Shown: positions 1 to 8,455 of the stretch, one piece after another | Position numbering within the stretch: position 1 is the first letter of the stretch | How the letters are laid out: the number at the start of each line of letters is the position of its first letter | Source: Paraburkholderia sp. FT54 | GTDB taxonomy: Bacteria > Pseudomonadota > Gammaproteobacteria > Burkholderiales > Burkholderiaceae | Direction of reading: 5' to 3' | DNA: 64,000 nucleotides | Assembly (NCBI RefSeq): GCF_031585635.1 | Contig: NZ_CP134196.1 | Span: 2,480,001-2,544,000 of the forward strand | Program-made: the position numbers and the translations under genes | Notes under the pieces: generated by a model | The model's input: the letters and a program-made list of their open reading frames with translations, nothing else | Told to the model about the DNA's origin: nothing | Databases searched by the model: none

Positions 1-92
1 ATCGGTAGGTCGCGATACTGCGCGACCACACGCTCTCCTCACCTCAACTTCCCGAACCGCCCGGTGCGGACCCGCATGCCAGGTGCTGTGGC

Positions 93-119
93 AGGGGTAC
101 GGCCTCACGGCCGTCCCCT
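93..119 (-). terminator. Hairpin after lipoprotein gene
   Basis: Arms at 93-104 and 109-119 pair over 11 bp with one bulged T and a 4-nt loop, 25 bp beyond the stop of the lipoprotein gene on the minus strand. There is no clear U-tract, so intrinsic termination is only likely. The first 90 bases of the window hold no gene I can support. Confidence 0.45.
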
Positions 120-143
120 ATGCCGATCGATCCGATGCCGTGC

Positions 144-1862
144 TTACGACTTCGGAACGATCGCGACGCCGCGCAGCGCCTGACCGTAGGGTGCCGTCTG
201 CATGAGCGTAAAGCCCTTTGCGGACGTCACCGTGGAGCCCGTCACGTTCACCGTAATCTTGACCAGTTGGTTGGACTCCGCACCCGCATCGAACGCGGTG
301 CCCAGGCTTGCGCCGATCGTCGAGGTCGTCGCATACAACGTGTACGAACCATCGCTGTTGATCTGACCGGTGATATCGCGCAGACCGTCCGGCGTCGTCG
401 TGTAACTTGCGGACTTCACACCGTAGACGCCCGTGGTGTCGGTGATCGAGTACGCGGTGCCGAGATTCAGGCCGACGGTAAGGTGCCCGATCGGTGTCCA
501 CGTCGCGCCGCTTTTCTGATAGACCCACAAACCGCCACTTCCGGATACCTGATCGCCTGCTACGCCGTCGCCCTCGTCGGCCACGAACATCAGCGACGGA
601 TTCGACGCCGGGATCCACATGCCGAACGGGTAAACCGTGCCGGTCACCTGGCCGGGAGACGTGAGATTGGTCAAATTAGCGGCCAGCGCAGTCGGGAAAC
701 CCGGCACGATCGTGATCGCAGCAGCTTGCGGCAGCAGCCCGCCGTTCGCGAGCGCGGCAGTTGCGCCGAGCTGGTAGATCGTATTCACGCCGTTGCCACC
801 GCTACCTTTCGATGTATACACGGTGCCGTCCGGCCCGACGTACAGGCCACGGAAGTTGGCATCCTTACCGCTCTTGTCGGCAGCGGTTGCGGGTGTGGTC
901 TGCAGGCTCGCAATGGTAAAGCCGAACTGATCTCCCGTTGAGCTACCGTTGGTGATCGCGCCGATGGACGCAAGCGAGCACGCAGTGCCCACCGGAGCCG
1001 TGGCGTAGGTGCCGCTACCCGCGCCAGACTGGAATGCCCCGATTACCTGCGTGAATGCACAGGTACTGCCCGGGACGATGCTCTGAACGCCGCTCGACAT
1101 CGTCAACATGTCGAGTTGCGCGGTGGTCGGCTTAGGGTTTTTGCCCGAGTTGCCGGCGTTGCCGACGATGTAGTACATGCCATTCGCGAGTACCGCCGAA
1201 CGGCCGTTGTTGCCAGCGTAGGCGTTGGTATTGGTGAACGAAAGGCTGCTGTCGGTAAAGTTCAGCTGGCCGACCGTGCGGTAGGTTGGCGTCGCGACGT
1301 CGGTGTTCGTGGTGTCCACAACGCCCGGCGTATTCGAATTCGAAATATCGAGCTGGTCAGGCGAGGCGTTGTAGCCCACGAACGTGAGCGACCGGTTGTC
1401 GAGCGATACGTTCAGTGCCATTTCCGATTTGGACGCAAAGCTCGTCGCAAACTTCACGCCGTTCTTCGCGGCTTGCGCGGTGATGTCGAGCGTTTGCGAA
1501 GGTGAACTATCATCGGGTGACCACTGGTCCAGGTACGCTTCGGAGGTTACGCCGAAGTTGGCGTCGTTCCCATCGTTTGTGAATACGTTCGGAAAGGTAC
1601 CCGGCGACACGGCGCTGATCGGGGCGGCGTTTGCCGCGGTTGGCGTCGCATTGTAGGGCAGTGTTCCAGAAACGGAAAATGTGGGATCGTATGCTGTGCG
1701 AGCCACCAGCAGGTTGCCGGCAACATAGGCGCTGGTCGACGTAACCGGCGGCGCAGGCGTCGCGGGATTACTATTCGGTGCCGTCGGCGAGTTGGAGCCC
1801 CCACAGGCGGTGAGTATCGAGACGACAGCTGCGATCGGCAACAAGCGTAGCGTGGTTTGCAT
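144..1862 (-). CDS. Secreted beta-rich lipoprotein, function unknown
   Basis: The 572-residue product begins with a lipoprotein signal: a charged start, a hydrophobic stretch and a lipobox ending in TACGG near residue 20, so it should be exported and lipidated. A Ser/Pro/Thr/Asn-rich linker follows. The rest is rich in Gly, Thr, Asn and Ser, with short repeated patterns such as 'GLYVGPDGTVYTSKGSGG' near the middle and 'PSLMFVADEGDGVAGD' later, as in beta-propeller or NHL-like surface proteins. The C-terminus 'LRGVAIVPKS' is typical of proteobacterial proteins of this kind. The gene stands alone, with a hairpin after its stop and more than 1.3 kb of non-coding sequence upstream. Export is well supported; the role is unknown. 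Confidence 0.8.
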   Translation of the reverse strand: MQTTLRLLPIAAVVSILTACGGSNSPTAPNSNPATPAPPVTSTSAYVAGNLLVARTAYDPTFSVSGTLPYNATPTAANAAPISAVSPGTFPNVFTNDGNDANFGVTSEAYLDQWSPDDSSPSQTLDITAQAAKNGVKFATSFASKSEMALNVSLDNRSLTFVGYNASPDQLDISNSNTPGVVDTTNTDVATPTYRTVGQLNFTDSSLSFTNTNAYAGNNGRSAVLANGMYYIVGNAGNSGKNPKPTTAQLDMLTMSSGVQSIVPGSTCAFTQVIGAFQSGAGSGTYATAPVGTACSLASIGAITNGSSTGDQFGFTIASLQTTPATAADKSGKDANFRGLYVGPDGTVYTSKGSGGNGVNTIYQLGATAALANGGLLPQAAAITIVPGFPTALAANLTNLTSPGQVTGTVYPFGMWIPASNPSLMFVADEGDGVAGDQVSGSGGLWVYQKSGATWTPIGHLTVGLNLGTAYSITDTTGVYGVKSASYTTTPDGLRDITGQINSDGSYTLYATTSTIGASLGTAFDAGAESNQLVKITVNVTGSTVTSAKGFTLMQTAPYGQALRGVAIVPKS

Positions 1863-3229
1863 TTGAGTCGTTTGTCCTCGAGAAGAGATCGCGGAGCGAC
1901 GATTGATTATGGAAGTGCAAACCTGGAAGATACGATTGGGACGCTGCGGCCAGATGACCCGAAAATTACGAAAGTAAAGACGGTCTCACGTCGAGAAATA
2001 GTTCACGGCTCGTCTGTAATTTCTGGCTAGTCATCGAAAAACTACGTGAGCGTCACCTTGAACCCACCTCTCGCAGCGCGGCTGGTACAGAGAGGGCGGG
2101 AGGCCAGACGTAGGGAAAAGGTGGAACGTGAAGAAACTCGCTTCAACGACTACTGGCAGTCCCTGCAGGAGATATGCCGAGAGAACGGAAAGCAAACGGG
2201 GAACAGAGTCGCGGCGCGGTTGCCCCAGCGTACCGGGAGGGGAATTGCAGAGTTCACCAATTGATGTCGCGGTTTAACAACCCATTCTCGTCGTTTTCAG
2301 CCGCAAAATCGGCCGCTCGAAAGACCCAAAGCCGGCAGAGACACGCAATTCCTGTCGCTTTGATACGCCGACGCTTAAAAAAACCACGGGCCGCCCGTTT
2401 TATGCACCTACAGGGCTTCGCAGATTCGGCGGCCGCGCCCCATACTGGCTCGCAGCTACGCCTCGATTGGTGGCGAGCCGCAATCCTCTCACCGCGGAAA
2501 AGCAGCTCTCGCAATTTTATTCTCATGAGTGGCAGCGAGCGTTCGTTCGCGAATCATAAGCGAGCGATCGCTTTTGGCCCGCAGGCCTAAACCGCTCGCC
2601 CGGTGGGGGCTGCGGTCAGTCGCCGGCGGTCAGGGACAGGCCTGCCACGCGGTTCCGTATGTTGGCGAACGAGGCAAGCCGCAATACCTTGGTTGTCTGC
2701 CTCGGCTGTGTTGGGGCTACAGCAATATCAACTATCTCGAGCCAACAAAATGGATCGTTTTATGACGAGGTTAAGGTCCCGTTCGTAAGGTAGCAGCCGC
2801 ACCTCCGCACGTCGTTGGTCTGATCCGGGGTTCGTCTTCGTCAGCCTGATCATTGCGCAAAAGCCGTCCGCTGACTACCTTATAAGTCAATCCTCTGGCT
2901 TCCGACGCGTTTCGCGCATGGCCGGAACACCGAGCTGTCGGCATGCCGCAGACATCTCGCCCCGAGGCTGTCGGCGCGCCACCACCACTTGCGAACGACC
3001 TATGTCCGCGGTTGCCATGGAAGCCTGACTTCGATCCGGCGAATAGCATGCGTCCGCCAGGCTATAACCAACCAGGTGACGTAACTCAAACGCCGCGCAA
3101 GCAGAAAGCTCTCTGTCATTTTAAAGCTTCGCGGCGTTGCCCGATATGCTAAGCTCATAAGCACGTGTGCGCACACACGTGGCGCGCAATCGACTGCTTT
3201 TCTCTAGTGTATGAAGAGGAGAAGCGACC
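1863..3229. other. Long intergenic region, no convincing gene
   Basis: About 1.37 kb between the lipoprotein and response-regulator genes. A GTG-started 72-codon frame at 2046-2264 (+), rich in Arg and Glu, could encode a small protein, but it lacks a recognisable family and a good ribosome binding site. Other open frames here are Arg/Ser-rich and look like non-coding shadows. AT-rich patches at 2370-2410 and 2740-2765 may belong to lost mobile DNA. Confidence 0.5.
3162..3181 (+). promoter_or_regulatory. Perfect palindrome upstream of response regulator
   Basis: CACGTGTG and CACACGTG form perfect 8-bp arms around a 4-bp centre, ending 48 bp before the response-regulator start. Size, symmetry and position fit an operator for a dimeric regulator, possibly the LuxR-type protein itself. 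Function is inferred. Confidence 0.4.
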
Positions 3230-3934
3230 ATGAAAATTTTGTGGGTAGATGACCACGAAATTCTTTGCGTTGCGCTTTCCGAATATGTCCAATCACACGC
3301 GTCGGAATTGAGCGCAACTCCAATCGAAGTCACGCCGGTGTTTACGCTTGCCAGCGCGCTTGAAAAAGTAAACCAGACACCTCCTCCAGACCTCGTATTC
3401 CTGGATCTCAATCTGGATGGTGAGAACCGTGGCGCCACGACACTTGAACATTTCCAGGCCGGAAATCCATCGCATGTTCCCGTGGTCATCTGCACGGGAC
3501 TCGCTCCGGGCAACGATCAGGAAGTTGAAATTCTGCGCACCTGCATGCGTGACTATGCTGCGCGAGGAATCATTTTGAAAGGAGGCGCGCACAAAAAAAT
3601 GTTTGTTGGATTGAGCAGGATTTTGGGCGGCGAACTCTGGATTCCTGAAGAAGTGTTACTACGCCTTGCCTGCTCGACGCAACCGCCCCCGGCAAGCCGC
3701 AATCAGCATCATCTCGGACTTTCTCCGCGAGAATGGGACCTCGCGCGTTGCATTGCACGTGGTCTCTCAGGCAAACAGATCGCCAGAGAACTCAACGTCT
3801 CCGAGGGACATGTGAGACAGGTTTCTTGCGTGATTTATGACAAACTCCAGGTCAGAAACCGCGTTGAAGCCGCACTCAGAGTCAATGCCGAGTTGACGCT
3901 CGGAAGAGAAGCCGCAGATAAGGGCGTGTCGTGA
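3230..3934 (+). CDS. LuxR/NarL-family response regulator
   Basis: A 234-residue two-component regulator. Residues 1-125 are a receiver domain: acidic pair D7-D8, phospho-acceptor D59 in 'LVFLDLNLDG', conserved T89 and K117. Residues about 160-225 hold a LuxR-type helix-turn-helix starting 'LSPREWDLARCIARG'. The start is fixed by a strong AGGAG box 8-10 bp upstream. It is convergent with the hybrid histidine kinase, the two stops being 9 bp apart, which makes that kinase or its paralogue the likely partner. The palindrome at 3162-3181 suggests autoregulation. The regulated genes are not evident from the sequence. Confidence 0.9.
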   Translation: MKILWVDDHEILCVALSEYVQSHASELSATPIEVTPVFTLASALEKVNQTPPPDLVFLDLNLDGENRGATTLEHFQAGNPSHVPVVICTGLAPGNDQEVEILRTCMRDYAARGIILKGGAHKKMFVGLSRILGGELWIPEEVLLRLACSTQPPPASRNQHHLGLSPREWDLARCIARGLSGKQIARELNVSEGHVRQVSCVIYDKLQVRNRVEAALRVNAELTLGREAADKGVS

Positions 3935-3943
3935 AAATCTCTG

Positions 3944-5920
3944 TTATTCGCTCCTGATGTGCCCCGTCATTACCTTCTCCACGCTCTCGGTCGATGTTTT
4001 TGGCTTATGTTTCGCGAGTATGCTCAACAAGGTCTGTTCAGAAACCGGCTTCGACAATAGCTTCATCCCACTAAGCGCTACTTTCTTGAGCACCGCCGAC
4101 GAGGTATCTCCCGACCACAGGATCGCGGGAATCGAAGCACCGGCAGCAGCGCGCACCGCCCCAATCGCGGCCACACCGTCCTCGTGCTCCAGCCGGTAGT
4201 CTGAGAGGATAAAGTGCGGACCACTTGCCAAGGCCTCGACGCGCAACTGCTCGATCACGTCGTGTGATGATTCTCCCGCCACGACGTAGCATCCGTGCTC
4301 GATCAGGCGCATCGAGATTTCGACTCTCAAGTCACTATTGTCTTCGATGATCGCCACTACCATATTGGTCAGGTCCGGGTCGTCGTCTTCAACCGCTTTA
4401 ACCTCAAGCAACTCAGGCGGTACCAGTCCCATGAAGGGGACCGTAACCGAAAACCGCGATCCACGACCCGGTGTCGAGTTCACATCCAGTTCGTGACCAA
4501 GCAGGTCGGCGAGACCCTGGACAATGGACAGACCCAGGCCAAAGCCTTTTTCCCGATTTCTCTCGGGATTGTCGACCTGAACATAGCTCTTGAAGATATC
4601 CGCCTGTCTGTCTTCAGGGATACCGATCCCGTTGTCCCAAACGCTGATCTTTATCGCGTTGTCACTTCTCCGGCAACTCACCAGAACATGCCCCTTATTC
4701 CCCCCCCGGCCGGACGGCGTATAACGGACCGCATTTATCAACATGTTGCGGACAATTCTGTCCAGCGCGTATCGATCTGTACGAACCAGATAGGGCCGGC
4801 TATGGAGCCTTAACTTCAGGCCCTTCGCCCCGGCCAGCGGCTGCACATCCTCGACGATATCGTGTAAAACCAAGGGCAGCACGACCTCTTGAATTTCGAC
4901 ATTCCACGTGCCTGACTCTAGACGGCAGATATCCAGCGCACCATTGATCATCCCTTCCATCGCATCCACTTGCCTTTGCGCGATCGACAGGTCTTCGGCC
5001 AGACTGCTTGATTGAATGTTCCGCTCGACATAATTTAACTTCAGCCCGAGCGTTGTGAGCGGTTGCCGCAAGTCATGGCTTATCGCAGCGATAAGCTGGT
5101 TCTTCTCCGCCCTTGCCGCTTCGGCCCGCGCTCGTGCCTCGTCGAGAATGACCCCCTTTACACATCCACGCTTCTGATTGTAGAAAATGAACCAGGCGAT
5201 GAAACAATAACCAATTAGTTGAGCCGTAAACCAGATGAGCATTCCTGGCCGGTATACATACAGCGGAGGTACTATGCTAAATCCAAATGGGATAGCGCCC
5301 AGCACTAGTGAACCTAGCGTCGCACGAAGACTGGGGGCAAGCAGCAACAGGGTAAATGCATGGCTGATCAGTGTGTACTCAAAAAACCCGTATCTGGCCA
5401 ATTTCAGGTAAGACGCATGGCCCGAGAAGTTGGGCGGGCTCAACCCAAAGCTCCCCACCGCCCACCAGAACGATGTCAGAATGACCAATGCGGCCCACGC
5501 CCGGTGCATCTGCTCGATCGCGTCGACACCAGCGTGCTTCGGCAGCACCATGGTCTTTTTCAGCAGGTATGTCGCCATGGGAATGGCGATCCCCCACATT
5601 CCCAAGAGCCAGAGCGCACGGAACAAAACATGGAAAAGCGAAGTTTGGATCCACGCTCCAAATACGAACAGAAGCGAGCTTCCGACCGCCAGTAGCACAG
5701 TCCAATATAATGCTCGACGCGACAGTGAAAACAATAACGCGCGTTCGACATGAAGGGTCTGCTCGGCGTTGAGCGCTGCAAACGGTCCCAGAAAGGGCTT
5801 CAGGAATTCGGCGAATCTGCCGCGCTCATTATTAAGTGTTTCACTCGCACCCGGTCGTGTTCTCGCCTGGGGCTTTCCGCCTGCAGCAGAACCACTTCGC
5901 GTTTGAGTTAAGGATGCCAT
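3944..5920 (-). CDS. Hybrid sensor histidine kinase with receiver domain
   Basis: A 658-residue membrane kinase. Residues about 70-250 contain roughly six hydrophobic segments forming an integral-membrane sensor. An HisKA domain follows with H282 in 'AAISHDLRQPL'. The ATPase domain has the N box (DRIVRNMLINAVRYTPSG), G1 box (DNGIGIPE) and G2 box (GFGLGLSIV). A C-terminal receiver has D574 in 'FILSDYRLE'. There is no output domain, so phosphate probably returns to the kinase or passes to the adjacent LuxR-type regulator. A near copy lies just upstream on the same strand. The two share almost identical DNA over the receiver but differ in the membrane sensor, so they may read different signals with a common output. 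Confidence 0.9.
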   Translation of the reverse strand: MASLTQTRSGSAAGGKPQARTRPGASETLNNERGRFAEFLKPFLGPFAALNAEQTLHVERALLFSLSRRALYWTVLLAVGSSLLFVFGAWIQTSLFHVLFRALWLLGMWGIAIPMATYLLKKTMVLPKHAGVDAIEQMHRAWAALVILTSFWWAVGSFGLSPPNFSGHASYLKLARYGFFEYTLISHAFTLLLLAPSLRATLGSLVLGAIPFGFSIVPPLYVYRPGMLIWFTAQLIGYCFIAWFIFYNQKRGCVKGVILDEARARAEAARAEKNQLIAAISHDLRQPLTTLGLKLNYVERNIQSSSLAEDLSIAQRQVDAMEGMINGALDICRLESGTWNVEIQEVVLPLVLHDIVEDVQPLAGAKGLKLRLHSRPYLVRTDRYALDRIVRNMLINAVRYTPSGRGGNKGHVLVSCRRSDNAIKISVWDNGIGIPEDRQADIFKSYVQVDNPERNREKGFGLGLSIVQGLADLLGHELDVNSTPGRGSRFSVTVPFMGLVPPELLEVKAVEDDDPDLTNMVVAIIEDNSDLRVEISMRLIEHGCYVVAGESSHDVIEQLRVEALASGPHFILSDYRLEHEDGVAAIGAVRAAAGASIPAILWSGDTSSAVLKKVALSGMKLLSKPVSEQTLLSILAKHKPKTSTESVEKVMTGHIRSE

Positions 5921-5987
5921 CGAAGGCCTCCGAGGATCAGGCTCAGCATGCTGCTCGATTGTGCAACCAGTCCATCGGTAAGTCGAT

Positions 5988-6022
5988 GGACAGATGTTCC
6001 GTTATGCGCCGAACAAAGGTTC
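5988..6022 (-). promoter_or_regulatory. Paired GAAC/GTTC palindromes upstream of kinase 1
   Basis: Two inverted-repeat motifs lie at 5988-5999 (imperfect) and 6011-6022 (GAAC-N4-GTTC), 23 bp from start to start. The same pair with the same spacing lies upstream of kinase 2. Conservation inside an otherwise diverging leader suggests an operator. The binding protein is unknown. Confidence 0.4.
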
Positions 6023-6050
6023 GTAGTCTATGAAAGCGCGAAGATCACTA

Positions 6051-6908
6051 CTATCCACTCCTGACGTTCCCCGCGACCGCTTTCACCCCGATTTCTGTCG
6101 ATGTTCTTGATTTGTGTCTGGCGAGTATGCTCAACAAGGTCTGTTCAGAAACCGGCTTCGACAATAGCTTCATCCCACTAAGCGCTACTTTCTTGAGCAC
6201 CGCCGACGAGGTATCTCCCGACCACAGGATCGCGGGAATCGAAGCACCGGCAGCAGCGCGCACCGCCCCAATCGCCGCTACACCATCCTCGTGCTCCAGC
6301 CGGTAGTCGGAGAGGATAAAGTGCGGACCACTTGCCAAGGCCTCGACGCGCAACTGCTCGATCACGTCGTGTGATGATTCTCCCGCCACGACGTAGCATC
6401 CGTGCTCGGTCAGGCGCATCGAGATTTCGACTCGCAGGTCGCTATCGTCCTCGATGATCACCACTACCATATTGGTCAGGTCTGGGTCGTCGTCTTCGAC
6501 CGCTTTAACCTCGAGCAACTCGAGCGGTACGAGTCCAACAAAGGGGACCGTAACCGAAAACCGCGATCCACGCCCCGGTGTCGAGTTCACATTCAGTTCG
6601 TGACCAAGCAGGTCGGCGAGACCCTGGACAATGGACAGACCCAGGCCAAAGCCTTTTTCCCGATTTCTCTCGGGATTATCGACCTGAACATAGCTCTTGA
6701 AGATATCCGCCTGTCTGTCTTCAGGGATACCGATCCCGTTGTCCCAAACGCTGATCGTTACTGCGTTGCCACGCCTCTGGCAACTCACCAGAATATGCCC
6801 CTTCTTTTTCCCCTGGTAGGACGGCGTATAACGGACCGCATTGATCACCATGTTGCGGACGATTCTGTCCAACGCATGTCGATCTGTACGGACCAGATAG
6901 GGCCGGCT
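6051..6908 (-). pseudogene. C-terminal half of hybrid histidine kinase 2
   Basis: This is the 3' part of a second hybrid kinase: N box 'DRIVRNMVINAVRYTPSY', G1 'DNGIGIPEDR', G2 'GFGLGLSIV', and a receiver with the same 'ILSDYRLEHEDG' as kinase 1. It is separated from its 5' half (8456-9583) by a 1547-bp IS110-type element. Joining 8456-9583 to 6051-6908 restores one frame of 662 codons, matching the 658-residue neighbour. The DNA at 6124-6437 is nearly identical to 4017-4330. An internal ATG at 6872 could start a protein holding only ATPase and receiver domains; I infer the kinase is inactive unless the element excises precisely. Confidence 0.9.
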
Positions 6909-6929
6909 TCTATGAGCAGTGAGTTGTCA

Positions 6930-7225
6930 AGTGCTGGTCAGCTTTGTGTTGATGTTCAGATCATAAGGGGCTCCTCGAGTATGGGCTGGCACGATCCATA
7001 TTCGTAATGTCGGGTTAGAGCCGTCTCCTGCGCACGTGAGATCCAACGTCTCACCAACTTCTATCCGCCGGTGTTGTACCGGCCACATCCCTTATGCGCG
7101 TTGCGCCGGACAGTGCGATCCGGGAGATGCGCCCCATCTAAGGATCAGTTGCGTTGAGCAACCCGCCGACCCTACGGGCACATCACACTCTAACCTTCAG
7201 AACGTCGAGCTATCTGGGCGTGGTT
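6930..7225 (-). ncRNA. Candidate bridge RNA in the 3' end of the IS110-family element
   Basis: The non-coding end downstream of the transposase holds consecutive short perfect stems: 7036-7041 with 7049-7054, 7067-7072 with 7078-7083, 7106-7110 with 7119-7123, and 7147-7151 with 7157-7161. IS110-family recombinases are known to use a structured bridge RNA with target- and donor-binding loops, placed after the gene in IS1111-type elements. Position and serial hairpins fit. I did not manage to assign guide loops to the target, so RNA limits and orientation are inferred. Confidence 0.4.
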
Positions 7226-8392
7226 TCATGCCGGCTTGAACTGGGCGCCGTCGGGAATGATTCCGTCTTTCAGGAAACGCCACAATGCAATCGCGAGGCG
7301 CCGGGCGACCGCAACGATCGCGATGCGACGCGCGCGGCGATTCGGGCCGGTGCCTCGCGTGCGCTCGTCGAACCACCGCGCCAGCGCACTGTCGGGCTGG
7401 TATCGCAGCCAGCACCAGGCCATCTCGACAAGCTGGCTTCGTACGCGTCGGTTTCCCTGTTTGCTGATGCCTTGATCGACACGGCTTTGACCGCTGTCGT
7501 ATGGCTGCGGCACGAGTCCCACGCATGCACCAAGCTGGCGACGGTTGTTGAACTGGCGCCAAAACAGTTCAAGCACGAGGCGTGTTGCTCCAATGTTGCC
7601 GACACCCTTGAGCCGACTGAGGTAAGTGATCCGCTCACGCACGGGGGCAGGCAGACGTTCCTGGAGCGTGCGCTCAATCGCAGCGAGTTGCTGTTCCGCG
7701 AGCTCGAGGCGCGCGCATTCGCGCACTAGCCGTTCGCGCAACTCGTCCGGCAGTGGTGTGCCGTCGTAACAGGCGAGCTCACCGCGTCTAAGTAGTCCGG
7801 CGAACGAGCGGTGGTTGACGTTATCCCAGCAACCGAGCGTGACGAGCAGTTTGCGCATGCGGTTGCGGTGTTGCAACACTTCTTTCTGCAACTGTCCGCG
7901 ATCGCGAATCAGATGACGCGAGGCTTCATCCTGGACAGAGGGCACACGCACCACGCGCATGCGGTCGCGCTCGCCATGAAGCCATGCCCGCAGGTTGGTG
8001 ACGAGTCTAATGACATCTAGCCGGTCCGTCTTTGCGCGCCGTTTGTGGCGCTCCACAGGAATGCTCGCGGCATCGACCATATAACAATCGATGCCGCGAG
8101 AGCACAGCGCGCGATGGATCCAGAATCCGTCCTGCCCGGCTTCATAGCTGACGACTACGCGTACCTGCGAGGGCAGCGACCACTTATGCTTTTGCTGCGC
8201 GATCAGATCGAGAACGGCCTGGAGTCGCACGTTTGGCTGCGGTGCGCTGACCGTGTGGACCGCCGGCTGCTCTCTAAGTCCGTCGTGAAGCGCGACCTTC
8301 CACTTGGCGGCGGACAGTTCGAGCGACACGGCGAGAATAGCTTCGCCAGCGTCGGATCCAGTAACGTGATTTTTGTCCATAATGCCCTCCAT
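7226..8392 (-). CDS. IS110-family transposase (bridge-RNA recombinase)
   Basis: A 388-residue transposase of full family length. The N-terminal RuvC-like DEDD domain includes 'SYEAGQDGFWIHR' near residue 107 and 'RRAKTDRLDVIRLV' near residue 138. The first acidic position falls in 'AVSLELSAAKW', where many relatives have Asp and this one has Glu. A coiled-coil-like middle precedes the C-terminal Tnp_20 domain with 'LKGVGNIGATRLVLELF' and 'QGISKQGNRRVRSQLV', which carries the catalytic Ser region. The gene lies inside hybrid kinase 2. An alternative start five codons downstream (8377) is possible. Function is well supported by motif order; whether it is active is not shown. Confidence 0.92.
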   Translation of the reverse strand: MEGIMDKNHVTGSDAGEAILAVSLELSAAKWKVALHDGLREQPAVHTVSAPQPNVRLQAVLDLIAQQKHKWSLPSQVRVVVSYEAGQDGFWIHRALCSRGIDCYMVDAASIPVERHKRRAKTDRLDVIRLVTNLRAWLHGERDRMRVVRVPSVQDEASRHLIRDRGQLQKEVLQHRNRMRKLLVTLGCWDNVNHRSFAGLLRRGELACYDGTPLPDELRERLVRECARLELAEQQLAAIERTLQERLPAPVRERITYLSRLKGVGNIGATRLVLELFWRQFNNRRQLGACVGLVPQPYDSGQSRVDQGISKQGNRRVRSQLVEMAWCWLRYQPDSALARWFDERTRGTGPNRRARRIAIVAVARRLAIALWRFLKDGIIPDGAQFKPA

Positions 8393-8455
8393 TGAGCAAG
8401 CCTTGACCCGTCAATCTTACGACTCGGGCCTTGGCGACTCTCACGCTACATAGGA

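Larger units (their letters stand above)
6909..8455 (-). mobile_element. Complete IS110-family element (IS1111-like)
   Basis: A 1547-bp element lies between two copies of TCTATG (6909-6914 and 8456-8461), one of which is restored to the kinase gene on excision. Imperfect inverted repeats lie just inside the ends, at 6911-6931 and 8430-8452, sharing about 18 of 22 positions. One transposase gene has only about 60 bp before it and about 315 bp of non-coding sequence after it. Subterminal inverted repeats and a long 3' non-coding end are the layout of the IS1111 subgroup. Lack of decay and clean boundaries suggest a recent insertion. Confidence 0.85.

Noticed and set aside
144..941. Long plus-strand frame opposite the lipoprotein gene
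   Set aside because: Arg/His/Ala-rich composition with no family signature; it mirrors codon bias of the minus-strand gene, which has a signal peptide and continuous homology-like patterns.
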